From the NCBI RefSeq assembly GCF_005239225.2, contig NC_133301.1, forward strand, positions 9,114,318 to 9,178,317: DNA of 64,000 nt, in the 5' to 3' direction. Numbering within the stretch: the stretch's first letter is position 1; each line of letters opens with the position of its first letter. Below are positions 34,088 through 46,751 of the stretch, piece by piece. Under the pieces are notes generated by a model. It saw only the letters and a program-made list of their open reading frames with translations, searched no databases and had not been told where the DNA came from. The position numbers and the translations under genes are program-made. Source of the DNA: Populus alba (lineage: Eukaryota; Streptophyta; Magnoliopsida; Malpighiales; Salicaceae).

Positions 34088-34806
34088 TAACAAGACCAAA
34101 AGATTGATATCTTCTTCCAAGTGCAGGAGTGTCGAAGTAATAAATAACTCGGTAAGACCGGGGTCAGACCACATGGAGGTTAACTATAATAATAATAATA
34201 AGTTAAAGAGGACTTTGAGATGTAAGATTAATGTGAGGATTCAACAATGATGAAAAAAAAAATGTCAAGGTTAGAGGATCCATTAACAGTATTAAAAATA
34301 AGTACGGTATAAACTCTTTTTATTAATCAACTGGAAACCACACATAAGGGAGGTTTCAATCGGATGATTTATCTATAATATTTCAATATAAATTTTTAAC
34401 ATGATCTTATTAATTATCTTATTTAAGTAACACCAAACTTTTAATTATCTTACTATAATAAGATAATTAATATGATCATGTTAAAAATTTATAATAAACT
34501 ATTAAGGATAAATCATCATATTGGAACCTCCTTTGTATGCGGTTTCCAATTGATTAATAAAAAGAGTTTATATTATACTTATTTCTAATACTATTAGTGG
34601 ATCCTCTAAACTTGATAATTTCTTTTATCTTTTATTAATACTCACATCAATATCACATCTCAAAAGTTCTTTTCAACTCCTTTTCATTTGTTGTTTATAA
34701 TTTTATATAGCTCACCTCTCTGTGGTTCGAACCTGATCTTGCCGGGTTATTTATTACTTCAACAATCCTGCACTTGAAATAAAACATCAATCTTTTGATC
34801 CTATCA
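34088..34806. repeat. 719-bp inverted repeat made of two LTR ends
   Basis: The left arm is 34088-34423 and the right arm 34457-34806, with a 33-bp spacer. The arms are reverse complements over their whole length, with scattered differences. Each starts, from outside, with a form of GACCAAAAG-like text, then AAGTGCAGGAGTGTCGAAGT, a GTAATAAATAAC block, GTCAAGGTTAGAGGATCCA and a TTAATTATCTTATT inner end. This is the 5' part of the LTR found solo at 8985-10701, about its first 0.5 kb with an internal deletion. So two LTR starts lie head to head. No clear target duplication flanks it. A transcript would fold into a long hairpin. Confidence 0.9.
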
Positions 34807-35289
34807 ACTAACATACATTCATATTGCTTATAATTCCTTACTTGTAATTTCCAACTTCCATAAGAGTGTATATCTCATTGGTGTTTGATGTGTTCTACTA
34901 TATTTAAGATGTTGTTATGTTTCTTGACCTTTGGACTAAGCATCCGATATTATAACTTTGAGCTCGGATTCCATTTGGATATTAGTTTATAGTTCTTAAA
35001 CTTTTTTAAAAATTTATTTTCCTTACAATTTCAAGAACAATTTTTTTCTTTAGAAATATCATTTCTAGACAAGCACCTTTTACTTAATAAGATGGTATAA
35101 ATATTATTCAACAGTTTCTTTTAGATATCCTTCAAATTTTTATTTATATGACCACATCTATATGCAACACATAAGCATTACATCTTCATGTCTCTAAGTA
35201 TGATAAGTTTAATCGCATATATTTTCATATCTCATATTGAATTTTATCAATAATATTTTTTTAAAAAAAAAATTATTTAAAAGATAAGT
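34807..35289. other. AT-rich spacer, nothing identified
   Basis: No coding region recognised. It may continue the older LTR or the copia remnant next to it. Confidence 0.4.
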
Positions 35290-36180
35290 AATAGTTTGTA
35301 AGGCATAGCTCTAGAGAAAAACAGTGGAAGATCTACATAGGTTATTATGGACTTATACCATATCCAACATGATGTGATTTCTATTTTTAGATAGTTCATT
35401 ATGTTATAGTGTTTTAGAAGGTGTTCATTATGAGTGAATCTTACTTTTTTTAGATGTGTGAGTGTGTGTGAATCATCAATGTTCTACGTATACTTATATG
35501 CTTTAAACTTAACACAATTCATTTATTCTTTTACTTTTTCTAGTAAAGAGGTTTTTTTATCATCTTCTCCAATAAACAAACTTCACAAAATTTGTATGAT
35601 GCATGATTAGAAGGATCAAAATATCCTTCTTCACATAACTTAGTGATTTTTATTTGATTTATATGATCTAATTAACAATTCCATAAATATAATGAATATT
35701 GATTATCTAACTTATTTCTCTTACTATTTTTATTGAACATAAGCATTTCTATATCAAATATATACAAATCATTTATATAAATATCAAATCCATAATAAAT
35801 ATTATTATTATAAAAAGAAAAACATTTTTCATTAATAATAAATTTAAATCCATTCAAAATTAAATAAAAATAGATAAAGTATTTCAATAAAGTCCTAAAA
35901 CATAATTAAAATTATGGAGTTCTAGTGTCAACTCACTAGGAGAAGTTAAATAATAAGTTCTTATAGCTAATAAAATAACTTTTGCTCCATTATCAACTTA
36001 TAGATCCATTTTATCTTTATTCAATCTTATATTTCACTTTAATTCTTACATATTCTTGTAGATATCAAAACCAGATTTGGTATACAATACCTAAACCACC
36101 ATCATATGAAGTTGAAATATAATTTACAATTATAAATAAAACATACATGTTTATAAGAAAAGCTTTTATCATTTTTTTTT
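35290..36180 (-). pseudogene. Ty1/copia polyprotein fragment
   Basis: On the minus strand, from about 36090 down, there is a decayed protease-like part (VYQIWF, WSKSYFISYKNLLFNFS), then NYVLGLY-like text. Then comes the best-kept stretch, 35887-35672: ILNGFKFIINEKCFSFYNNN, NKNSKRNKLDNQYSLYLWNC. The last fits the GAG-pre-integrase start of copia polyproteins (LWHxRLGH type). Below it are short CEVCLLEKM-like traces. Many stops and frameshifts are present and LTRs are not visible. Confidence 0.5.
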
Positions 36181-38067
36181 AATGGTATCATATCTTTCAG
36201 TGCTACTAGTCACATCAAACAACTCTTTCATATGTATAATTATAGTATAGGAATTTTTATTCTTATATTTTTTTTAAATTTGAAGTAATACGCTGGCTAT
36301 ATCAATGTTATATTGATGACGATGAACATGCTATATATATTACTATTTATTATTCATATTAAGATATAAAGTATTAGTTTTATGCATAAATATTTATAAC
36401 CAAATTTAAATAAGTTTTTTTAATCATATTTGATCTCCCACTATTTTTCATACATATTAATAGCCCTCGTTATTAATCTCATTTAGATCTTCTAGTGGGT
36501 AGGATCTTATTTAATTTATGACATCGAGTAACTCAAAAAATCCAAATAAATTAAATTAGATAGATAACATGGCTTATCAATTACATATCTATATGACTCA
36601 AGAATTATACACACAAATAAATATTAGAAATAAATGTTGATGAATATCAAAGACTAAATTGAAAAGATGAGAAATAAATACAGATCAGGATATGTTGATC
36701 TCATGTCACCATGAACTATTCACATTTTTTATTTTATTATATATCTATAATTTTTCATAAGAAAATTAATAATTTAAATTCTATCAAAATAAAATAATTT
36801 TCTAGTATAATTATTCTTTGTCTTATTAATCTATTTTTTTTCAACCAAAAATTATATTTTATTTTTAGTAATGCACTTTATTTAATAAAAAATTGAATGG
36901 AATTAGAATAAACTAGTCATATGTCTACACTCCGCCTGGAGTCAAACTCAAGATTTTTTGTAAACACAAAAAAAAAAAAAAAGATATTAGCACAATGTTT
37001 TACAAATGTAAAAGGATGATGAATGGATTTAATAAAATAAATAGAGAATTATATGTAAAACAAATGTAAAAAAACTCTAAGGCTAACTAAAGATTAAGTC
37101 AATAAATTTAGACAAATATAAATATTAATATATCTAATCACGTCATGGAGAAAGCTCTTTCAAATTTTTTTCATTAAATTATACAACAATAGAATGTTTC
37201 TTATGAAAAAAGGTAATTATTTCAACTCTATTGATAAAAACTTTTCTAGTATAATCTCTTACTTTTCTATCAACATATTCTTTTCCAATTTTTTTATGGG
37301 TTATTAATCAGATAAAAATTATAAGCAATTAGAGTAAAAAAAAAACCTCTAGGTAATTTTAAATAAAGATAAAAAAAGGTTTCCATTTAGATAAAAACCC
37401 CATTATATAACTAACATGCATCTTTAAAAAATAAATCAATTCACCATAATAAAAAAGTAATAGAGGAAACTTTTTGAATCTATTTTAAAACTAATTTTAT
37501 ATTATAAAAAATATTTAGACGAAAGATCATGAATAAAGTAATAGAGGAATTGTTTTTTTCAAAACCTTCTTTTATGATTCATGAAATATTCCCTGTTTTT
37601 TTAAGAAATTACAAAAAACATAATTCATTTAGCAATAAGTGTAAGAAATTCAACAAAAAAAATTTCGATGACCTGAACTTTATTTTTATAGAATATTCAC
37701 GATCCAAACATTAAAAATATAATTATTATATCAAATATAAAAATATTTATTAAGTTATAATTAATTTTGATTAAGCTTAAGAAAAAAAAATAAAAATCAT
37801 GAAAGGAATGATAAAAAGAGTGCTTACAAATATCATAAAAAATTATTATAATCCCACTATGAAAAATTAGCTATTTAAAAAAATCAAGCAAAATTAAAAA
37901 CAAATAAAAGCTTTAAAAAAACGCCTAGAAGGTTGGGCATAGTAAGCCAGCTTTGGGCTCCCAAAATATAGGCAAGTATGCATGGACTAGCAAGGGTAGG
38001 CTTGTGTGTCTGGTGATCAGGTCCATTTTTTTTAAAGGTGGGCGAACAACTAGTCATATTGTCAACT

Positions 38068-38071
<4 letters not shown>
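36181..38071. other. AT-rich intergenic, nothing identified
   Basis: Very AT-rich. The frame at 37529-37714 is low complexity and not believed. Some of it may be copia remnant, but no domain or repeat end is clear. Confidence 0.4.

Positions 38072-38110
<39 letters not shown>
38072..38110 (+). repeat. Poly(A) run of 39
   Basis: An unbroken A39 tract after GTCAACTTTAT. No target duplication or retroposed gene could be tied to it. It lies inside the frame 37953-38204, which it makes meaningless. Confidence 0.95.
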
Positions 38111-38111
<1 letters not shown>

Positions 38112-38361
38112 AATATGGTTTCAACAATGACCACCTCAAGTGGCCAAAAGGTAGGTTTCCGATTTTTTAGACTAAAAAAAAACTTTCAATCATTTTTTAT
38201 TTGAAAAACATTTAAGAACCGTGATAAATATATTTCTGACTTTAAATTAGGCAAAGACTAAGTAAAAAAATATACTTTAAAAAGCATAAAAAGACAAAAG
38301 CAGAAAAGCTTCCAAACACATCCATAATAAATTTAATTGTGCAACACGATATTAAGTTTTC

Positions 38362-38570
38362 AGAATGTGTTTAAAAATAATAATGATTTTTTTTTAAAAT
38401 ATTTTTTACTTAAAAATATATTAAAATATTTTTTTTATTTTTAAAAAATATTTTTGATATCAATACATTAACAAAATATAAAAATATAAAATAATTTTAT
38501 TTTAAATAAAAAAATATGAAATTTTCATAAAAGCATGTTTATACAATTTCAAACATCACTTTGACCCATA
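38362..38570. mobile_element. AT-rich MITE relative, ends eroded
   Basis: AGAATGTGTTTAAAAATAAT begins it, and the interior TTTTGATATCAATACATTAA matches the conserved block of the other MITEs here. The right end (AAGCATGTTTATAC) is a plausible inverted repeat. Exact borders and target duplication are not clear. Confidence 0.5.
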
Positions 38571-38574
38571 GTTA

Positions 38575-39300
38575 TCATAATTGACCTAGGGGTTGACCCT
38601 ATCAAGGAACCAGGTGCCGGGTTACACGGTAGATCCGGGTTAGCTTGGAAAAATTAAAATTGTTTTTGAAATTTTTATATTTTATATGAAAAAATTAAGA
38701 AACAATTTATATAAATATTACGTGTTATAAATAATAAATTTTAAAAAATTATTTCAAAATTTTTTTAATTCCACATTGAAAAAAATACTATGTTAGTATA
38801 TTATCCTTTTAAACTGAATTATTTAAACCAAAAAAGTTTTTTATTCCACATTAAAAAAACATAATTTTTTTTCTTGTGAATATATAATATATATACTAAA
38901 GGATTTCAAATCCCACATTAAAAAAATAATTTTTTTTCTTATGAATATAGAGTATTTATACTAAAAGGTTTCAAATCTCACATTAAAAAAAATAAAATAT
39001 TCGTCTAGTATTTATATAGTGCACTTTGAAAATGGTTAATAACCAACTACAAAATAATAATAATAAAAAAAATCTCTAGCTAAGAGAAAAAAACATATTT
39101 GAAAAAAAAAGGTCTCAACCAGTTTTTGCTGGGTCACTCAGATTACGAGTCATGGGTTAACTAAGTTTTGTTAGATTTTTATTCATCCCGGTCTTTTACT
39201 TTATCCAAACCGGTCTAGCTATCAAATTGATCACAAATCCTAAATGAACTGTGTTAAGTCAGTTTGGATTTAAAATCAACCCATCAAGCCAGTTTGGGTT
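38575..39300. repeat. GGGTTGACC-type dispersed repeat, larger copy
   Basis: It starts near CATAGTTATCATAATTGACC and contains GGGGTTGACCC, GCCGGGTTACACGG and GATCCGGGTTAGC. It then shows three internal repeats of a 'TCCACATT...AAAAAAATA' word (about 38770, 38850, 38915), and ends in GGGTCACTCAG/CATGGGTTAACTAAG and CCGGTCTAG text. It shares vocabulary with 32600-32910. Unknown class, no protein. Confidence 0.45.
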
Positions 39301-39424
39301 TAATAAATATAGTTTGACACATTAGAAAGGTCTTCTACTGCTGTAAGTCCGGGGTTACGATTGACGTAATTTTGCCAAAAGCAATCAGCAATCGTTAACG
39401 ACTTACAGCTATTAACCAGTCGCC

Positions 39425-39541
39425 ATGTATGACCCGAGGCTTAGACCGTTTGAACCAACAAGACAGCGATTCTTAAACGCCGTCAAGAAGGCAAGAGCGT
39501 GTTCGCATCCATCTCTTGTGTCCACTTGTAATTCGCTGCAA
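39425..39541 (+). other. Orphan exon-like frame
   Basis: An ATG at 39425 opens MYDPRLRPFEPTRQRFLNAV KKARACSHPS and continues to CNSLQ, where GCAAG|GTAAAAC gives a donor-like end. The patch 39340-39545 is GC-richer than its flanks. The peptide is basic and not low complexity, which makes it more gene-like than other frames nearby, but I cannot name it and no partner exon was found. It lies about 1 kb upstream of the AGD14-like ATG and could be a truncated gene. Confidence 0.25.
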
Positions 39542-39959
39542 GGTAAAACAGCAAGCTACATTATGGTCCTTTTCGACTCACCAATGTTACACTTCTCCTC
39601 TCGTAATTTAACATTTCCCAATATTATCCTATTTGTTTTTCTCTTTTAATAATTAAGTTATTTTAATACATTTATTTATACATGATAATCAACAAGACAT
39701 ATAAAAGCAAAACTAAGACCAGTGAATATATCAAGAATAACTTCAAGAATTAAAAATAAATCCAAATTATAAAAATAGATTATTTGATGTTAGGTTATCA
39801 TTGGGTTCTTACGAAACAGTTAGAGAATCTCGAAATATAAGAGTAGAATTGAAATATAGGGGAATTTACAGGGACCAAAATAAAACTATCCAATTACACT
39901 TATTTACAGTTTCTTACACAACCCCCCTTTTTTCTCTCTCTTACTAGTCTGCAGCATTT
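39542..39959. other. Upstream region of the AGD14-like gene
   Basis: AT-rich DNA, likely promoter. No specific element could be assigned. Confidence 0.35.
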
Positions 39960-40465
39960 TAATTTTATTTGGGAAAAAAGCAGACTTTCTTAGCTGTCCA
40001 AAGCACGAACCTATAGTTATTTCCCTGAAAAGGATCTGCTGCTTCTCTCTCTCTGTTATTCATCCAATTAAGGTCAGTGGAAGCTTGCTTTGGATCTCTA
40101 AGTATAATCAACTTTCTGCAACTACACTTACCTCTACCCAATTCCAGGTCCGTTACTCTTTCTTTTTTTTTCGAATTGTGAACTGTTGCTGCAGCAATTC
40201 ATTTTTGTGTTGCTAGCTTTCTTTCCTTCAGATCCGTCGTTTTTAGATGCCTTACTGTGTCGTTTCATGGACGTTTTCTTTGCTTGCTTAGTAACTGAAA
40301 TTAAAAAATATTTTGATTTATTGTTAGTCTTCTCTGCTTTGCATCAACGTAAAATTGAAAAGAAATTGTTTTGATTGGATTTATTGTTGATATTCCGTAC
40401 AAAATTTCAGTGTTTAGTTAATGAAGTTTGCTATTAATTGAACGTTTCTTGAAATCTGGTGTTAG
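39960..40465 (+). promoter_or_regulatory. Probable spliced 5' UTR of the AGD14-like gene
   Basis: A CT-rich leader (CTTCTCTCTCTCTCTG near 40040) is followed by the donor TTCCAG|GTCCGTT at about 40148. The acceptor GGTGTTAG ends at 40465, two bases before the ATG context AAATGG. A leader intron of about 317 bp is therefore likely. The transcription start is not determined. Confidence 0.5.
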
Positions 40466-40467
40466 AA

Positions 40468-43400
40468 ATGGCGAATCGACTAAAAGAGGATGAAAAAAAT
40501 GAGCGCATAATTCGTGGACTTCTCAAACATACAGAGAATCGCAGATGTATCAACTGTAACAGTCTGGTACTCTTTCTTACTGCTACTTCCCTTTCTTTCT
40601 TTTTGAAATTATTAGCATTACTTTTGCCTAGTGTTGTTCTTTGAGAAATGGAATGGTGCGGCTGAGTTGGTCTTAGCGAGTTTAATTTTGCTATATTTTT
40701 TTAACATTGTTTGTTGAAATAATCTTAAAGTAAGGCTTAAGGTAATGCTTTGGTAAAGCTGTATGTGGGGAACTTGTAAGGCATAAGAAGAAGAAGAAAC
40801 AAATGCTTGCAATGTTGGTTCTGAATAAGTAAAATGAGTTAACGGAATTGGTAGCAAGTGGTTGTGATGGTGGGCTTGAGAAATATTGTATGCTCCTTAA
40901 TATAAGCTCTTTTCAGATCCATATTTACCAAAGAATGCTTAAGGGAACCCAACTGTTAGTGAGTTTGACTTCGATAAATTTTATTGCTCCCCTATATTAT
41001 ATAAAAGGAGAAAAACAAATGAAGATTTGGTAATTTCTTCATTAATCTAGTGTTAGGATTTAGGAATATCTACTCCTGCTGGCAGATCTAAAGACATGTT
41101 AATTGAATAAAACACAGCTCACATAAGTGTTGGAAAAATCTGTCAATTGAATGTAAAATGTCCAAACATAACATTTTTGCATGGTTTCCTAGATATTTTA
41201 GATACATACATGTGTGCTTTTCCATTACGATTATAAAGAATTCCAGTAGATGATCCAAGTGATGTTAGTTTGGTTTTTACCCGAATTGACTTGTATGGTT
41301 GACATGGGTATTGGTGCTCTGTCCCAAATGATCCATAATTTATGTTGTAATTTGAAAATTACATGAACTCTGGACTAGAGATCCAATCATTACCATAAAA
41401 ACATTTCTGATGCTTTAGGAAACTGATTTCTACATCATAACAAAAATTTTCCTATAGCAATACCCTGACTCAAAGAAAAAAGAAAAAAACTATGGTGATA
41501 TGAAAAGTAAGACAATCTTTAACCAGAAAAATGCCAGAAACAGATTCAACTATGTGACTTTTAACTATACTCATTCTTTTGTCACGCATATGTATGATCC
41601 TCATTCATGCATGAAGGTTGAGATTGGATGGTCACACTAATTGTGACTTTTCAATGCATTTCTTGTTTTTATTATTGAATGATCATACAATTTGTGACTT
41701 TGCAGTGCATTGCTTGTTTTTATTCTTTATTGTCAATCTTGAGCATTGCTTAATATGGTGTGATTAAAACAGTTTTGTTATTGCACCACAAGTTTGCTGT
41801 TATTATATTTCATGGATTTGCAATCAAGAAAGAAATTGTTTAATTCATCTCATGTTAGATGCTTGCTCATGAGAAGAAGATTGTAGCTCTGTAGCAAATA
41901 TAGGAAAGTGAATTGTTTTATTCTTCCTATTTGTGACAACATTGATATAAAAATGTTCTTATGGTGGTTGGAATAATGGTGTCATAAGATTTGTAGTGTA
42001 TATCCGTTACAATTCTTCCTTTTGGGGAAAACTGGCATTTTTTTCCTTACAAAAGTGCTGATATATATTTTCCCATTGAGCAGGGACCTCAGTATGTTTG
42101 CACAAACTTCTGGACATTTGTTTGCACCACCTGTAGTGGAATACAGTGAGTATGAATATGCTTTGCTATACATTGCTATCCAATTTCTTTGCAGCTGCTT
42201 GCTTTCTGTTGGGTGTTCATGTGTATTTCTTAGTATTTGTTGAGATGCATAATGTTGCGGGTAGTTTTGGGGAGAGGGCTCTGTGAGAGTGAGAGAGATC
42301 AAGTTGCTTGTACTAACTTGCCATTCCATCTGTAGCCGGGAGTTTACACATCGAGTAAAATCAGTATCAATGGCCAAATTCACCTCACAAGAAGTTGCTG
42401 CTCTTCAAGAAGGAGGAAACAAGGTAAAATACACCTCCCCCCCCCCCAAATCTTAGAGTTTCACTTTGCTTGTCTTGACTGTTTTCTGTCTCATTTTATT
42501 TTCTCAGCGTGCAAGGGATATTTATTTTAAAGAATGGGATTCACAACGCCAGTCTGCCCCTGACAGCAGGTTATACTTGCTTATTTTTGTGTCTCACATC
42601 TTAAAAATCATCGCAGTTCTGATTTGCTCTTTTGCTGCCAGTAATGTTGAGAGACTTCGAGACTTTATAAAACATGTTTATGTGGATAGAAGATATACAG
42701 GTGAGAGGAACTATGGCAAGCCTCCAAGTATGAAGATGGTAAGATGCCCTCTCTTTCTCCCTAGTTTTGATTTTTCTTGATACTATCACTTGCATCAACA
42801 AGTATTCGAGTATTTATAGAAGGGAGCTTATATATATGTGTGTGTGTGTGTGTCAGTGTCCATGTGCGTGTGCATGTCCTTTATGGCAATAAATATGTTT
42901 TGGCTTTTGTTGGATCTCCTATTAAAACCTCTTCTCCTTGGATGTCATGAAGGATAACAAAGAAGACTTCTCTGAGAATAGGAAAATTGATGCATATCAA
43001 GGAGGGTCTAGAAGTCCACCATATGAAGATACACATGAACATCGTTACAATGAAAGGTCTAGTCCTGGCGGAAGAAGTGATGATAAATATTCAAGATATA
43101 GTTATGATGAAAGAAGAAGTCCTGGATATGATCAAGAAAGTCGACAGTATAATGATTACAAAAGAAGTCCCGCTCGTCCAGAAATGATCAATGATTGGCG
43201 TCGAGAGGATAGATTTGGAAATGGCAGGAAAGTGGAAGACCGAAGGATATCTGATGGAGATCCGAAACTGGAAGGCAGGTCACCTGAGCGGCCAAAAGAG
43301 GACACTTCCAGCCCCCCTATGGTACGTCCTGTCAGAGAGATTTTGGGAGATAATGTAGTGCCTCTTCGTATAAGTGAACCTCCTAAATCCGTTGTTTCAA

Positions 43401-46400
43401 GGCCTGTTGATGTCTCTGCTCCTACGCAGGTAAAGCTCTGTTCCATAAAGCTGTGTTTTCAAATTTCCATTCTTGTTTCTGCTTCTTTTGTCCACTTCTA
43501 ACTCGCTCTGCAATCTATCGTTTCTTAGATGTCCATGATCCTAAGAATTATTACATCTATGTTTTTGCCAGACAAATCTTGTGCATTTAGTGCCTTTCCC
43601 TCTTCCAGATCTTATGTTTCATTCCAAGAAGTTATTTTGCATGTTGAGTTTTGGTCTTGATAAAATTTAAACAAGAGCCTGTGAACCTATTTTCCATTAG
43701 TTGGAGTTTGTTTGTCAGCTTCAGTTGCAGGGTTAAATTCCAGAAACCCAATTTAATTTAATTGTATGCTGGTTGGGCTATAGTTAGTCATAATGTTGAA
43801 GGAAGGAAACCTAGTCTACTGATTACTGTTTGTTTCACTTTGTGGTTGGATTGACTTATCATTCTCTGTGAAAAAATGGTCGGTTGCCTTTCTTCCATTA
43901 TTCGCTTTTCCTTGTCACTTGTTGCTTTTTTAAAGTAGTTTAGTTTTACTTAGAAATTATCTGCATGCTCTCTCTCTCTCAAATTCAGAAGAGAGAGATA
44001 ATCTTTAAACAGATATTTCACATCCTCTGTATTCACCTGCTTAGCTCTGATCTTTGCTTTCATTATCTGTTACATTCTGGATGTCTTTGGTTATTTTATT
44101 AAAAAAAAAAATTCTGGGTGGAAACAACAGAAACTGTTAAGGGAAAAAGAATAAGAAACAGTGTTTGAGCATTGTTACTTTTAATTGCAGCGAACTGCAT
44201 CTTCCAGTAGCTTGGGATCTGCTACTGGGAATCCAACAGAAGTAAAAGTGGAGAATACTGTAAGCTTAATTGATTTTGATGCTGATCCTGAACCTCCTGC
44301 TGCCGCCTCAATTCCTCAAGCACAACAAGCTACAATTCCTCAATCAATTGCGCATTCTCCAAGTGCTACCAATGACAACAATTGGGCTTCTTTTGATTTT
44401 GCCCCTGAGAATAAAGCATCTCAGGTTCCAAAAGCAAATCCACTGGAATCTGTTCTCTCACAACTCTCAGTTCCAGTACCTGGACCTGGTCATATATTGG
44501 GATTACACAGTGGTGCTGGTGCTCCTGCAACAGCAGCTGTGGGCAATCCAACAAATGCTTCCCTTTTTGCATCTGCAGGGAACACATCGATGTTGCCCTT
44601 CAATTCTGTTGCTCCTGCAGCCACACCAGTTAATAACTTGTCAATATTACATGCTGGTGGTGTTTCAGCAACTGCCCCAGGATTGGCACCTGCTATGCCT
44701 GTCAATGGTGGTAATTCATTTACCAGTGTTACAGAAGCAGGGCAGTGGCCTAGTGTGCAGCATCAGCAACCTTCTTTATTCCCTGTTTCTACTGGTCATT
44801 CTACTACTCAACAATTTACCCCACCATTAACTTCAGGGAATCAGGTGGGCTTGCTAGTGTGGTTTTTGTGCTGTATGTTGTCAGATATTATTGCATGTTT
44901 ATTTAATTGTCATCACCTGCTGGATTTTTTTGGCAGATCTGGAATGTGTCTCCTGCCTCAAATGTGCAAGTGTCTTTGACGACACCGTATGCAGGAACTC
45001 CTCCAATTGTCTTAAATCCTTCATCAGGAGTAATGTCTGCTGGTCTATCACAACCATCAGCTGTGGAAGTTAAACCAACTGGTAGAAGAGAACTGCCTGT
45101 GGTAATTGCATTTTTCTGTTCAATCTCGTTTCATTATTTTATGAGGTTTCATTGAATATTCTAATAGTTTTTATGGTTACATATTGCTTCTTCAATGAAT
45201 GTTGAATTTATGTACAGGATCTTTTTGCTGCAACATATTCACCTTATCCTGCAGCGATTCCAGGGTGGCCATCTGGTCCAGCTCGTGGTATGGGTTTCAC
45301 TGCTCAATATAATAGTGTTCCAGCGGTATGCTTATTAACCCAAATATGATGAGTCAATCTTTTTCATGTTTTACAGTTTTTTGTACGTAACTCCTGGACA
45401 AATTAATCATAGTTGTATTTCTGTTAACTACAGTCTATCCCAACTTTTCTCCAGCCACCTAAGTCAGCAAACCCTTTTGATCTCAGTGAACCAGTTCAAG
45501 CCCAACATGTATGTGATTTTACTTCATTTCATTTTAAAATTCAATATGTGCATATCCTTTGGTCTTATTTGATTGAATTACTCTGCTGTAAAAATGATGC
45601 TATAATGTTTTCAGTAAATGCATGTATGAAATTGTGCTTCTTTTGGCCTCTATTTTATCAATAACAGAATAGGGGATGAAATTGTGAGTTGAAAATGATT
45701 GGATATCAATCTGTTTTGCCACTTCGATGATATGTGGTCCCTGTGATGTAGTTTCCTTCAATGACGCCTTTGCATGCTGCTCTACCAAATATGCCACATT
45801 CTTCAGGCTTACAACATGCTTCCAGTCTTGGTACTCCCTCACCAGTATGGATGTCACCCCAGTCATCTCCTTATCCACCAGCATTGCCTTCCCAGGCACC
45901 ACCTTATTCTTCATCTATACATCCAAGTATATAATTCAATTCCTGTTCTTTCTCTCTCCCCTCTGCTTGGTTGTTTATTTTGTGCTGAGTAATTTGAAAA
46001 TCTCAGGGGCATATGTGGCTCAACAAGCACCGAGTAGTATGCCGTTTGCAGGGTAAGTTATTTTTCTTGGTGTATTTTATGTCTGAATATTATCTCCCGA
46101 ATGTCATCCCTACTTTTTGAATTTTATACAGTCATTCATAATTATTATTTTTGTAACCGGCTGTGTTTATGTTATGCCTTTTGGTTTTGAATTTTTCTGT
46201 TTACCTCAGTTACTAGTTTTATTACACAAAGCGTGTGATTTTACAATACCGTGGGGCTCCCTCTCTCACAGTCATGTAGTGATCACATGAGGGTCTCGCA
46301 TCAACGTGTGAGGAAGATAATTTATTTCTAGAGAACTGTAGTTTCACAATCCACTTAAGTAAATGTTCATTTACCAACAAGGGTTAGTGATTTTCTCGTT

Positions 46401-46751
46401 GAATGGTTGGTTGAACTGGATCAATTACAGTTGGTAGAGCTTTAAATTAGTATTCATTCCTAAATATTAAATATTCCACCTCTGCAAGGTTTAGTTTCTT
46501 GTCTGAAGTTTAGAATTATCCGTGGTAAGTATTGGCAGCTTTGATTACCATTTTAGACCTTCCACTTATCGAGGTTTCTAATTCTCTTTTCTTTTCTATT
46601 TTTTGGGTACAGGCATCAAGTAGGAGGTGGCTTTGGCGGTGATGGTGCTGCTTTTGGTGCCGTGAATATGGATCAACAGGTGGCTGGTAGATTCTCTGCC
46701 CCTCCAGCCCCACAGCCTTTCTCTTCTGTTGGAGGAAATCCTTTTGGATGA
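40468..46751 (+). CDS. AGD14: ARF GTPase-activating protein, AGD14-like
   Basis: Thirteen exons join in phase to 741 residues: 40468-40566, 42084-42145, 42336-42423, 42508-42569, 42642-42738, 42953-43429, 44191-44844, 44937-45101, 45218-45325, 45455-45508, 45752-45926, 46007-46052 and 46613-46751. All introns are GT-AG. Residues about 12-125 are an ArfGAP domain with a C27-x2-C30-x16-C47-x2-C50 zinc finger and the arginine finger R55. Residues 137-250 are rich in RSP/DER (serine-arginine-like). The rest is P/A/Q/S-rich and disordered, with SLIDFDAD (320-327, clathrin-box-like) and NPF motifs at 610-612 and 738-740 that could bind EH-domain proteins. The family stimulates GTP hydrolysis on ARF GTPases during vesicle coat formation. 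The ATG at 40468 is the first in frame and follows a splice acceptor. The symbol is by family resemblance (AGD14/ZIGA type, related to animal AGFG1); a paralogue name is possible. Confidence 0.92.

Noticed and set aside
35100..35170. Possible copia gag zinc knuckle on minus
   Set aside because: The match is weak and would be in the wrong order relative to the pol fragment at 35.7 kb.
37953..38204. 83-codon frame with a long lysine run
   Set aside because: The lysines come from the A39 tract; not a gene.
44270..44830. 186-codon frame overlapping the AGD14-like exon 7
   Set aside because: Shifted-frame shadow of exon 7, which itself is in phase with its neighbours and encodes the expected protein.
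45600..45914. 104-codon minus frame opposite AGD14-like exon 11
   Set aside because: Antisense shadow of a supported exon; no independent support.
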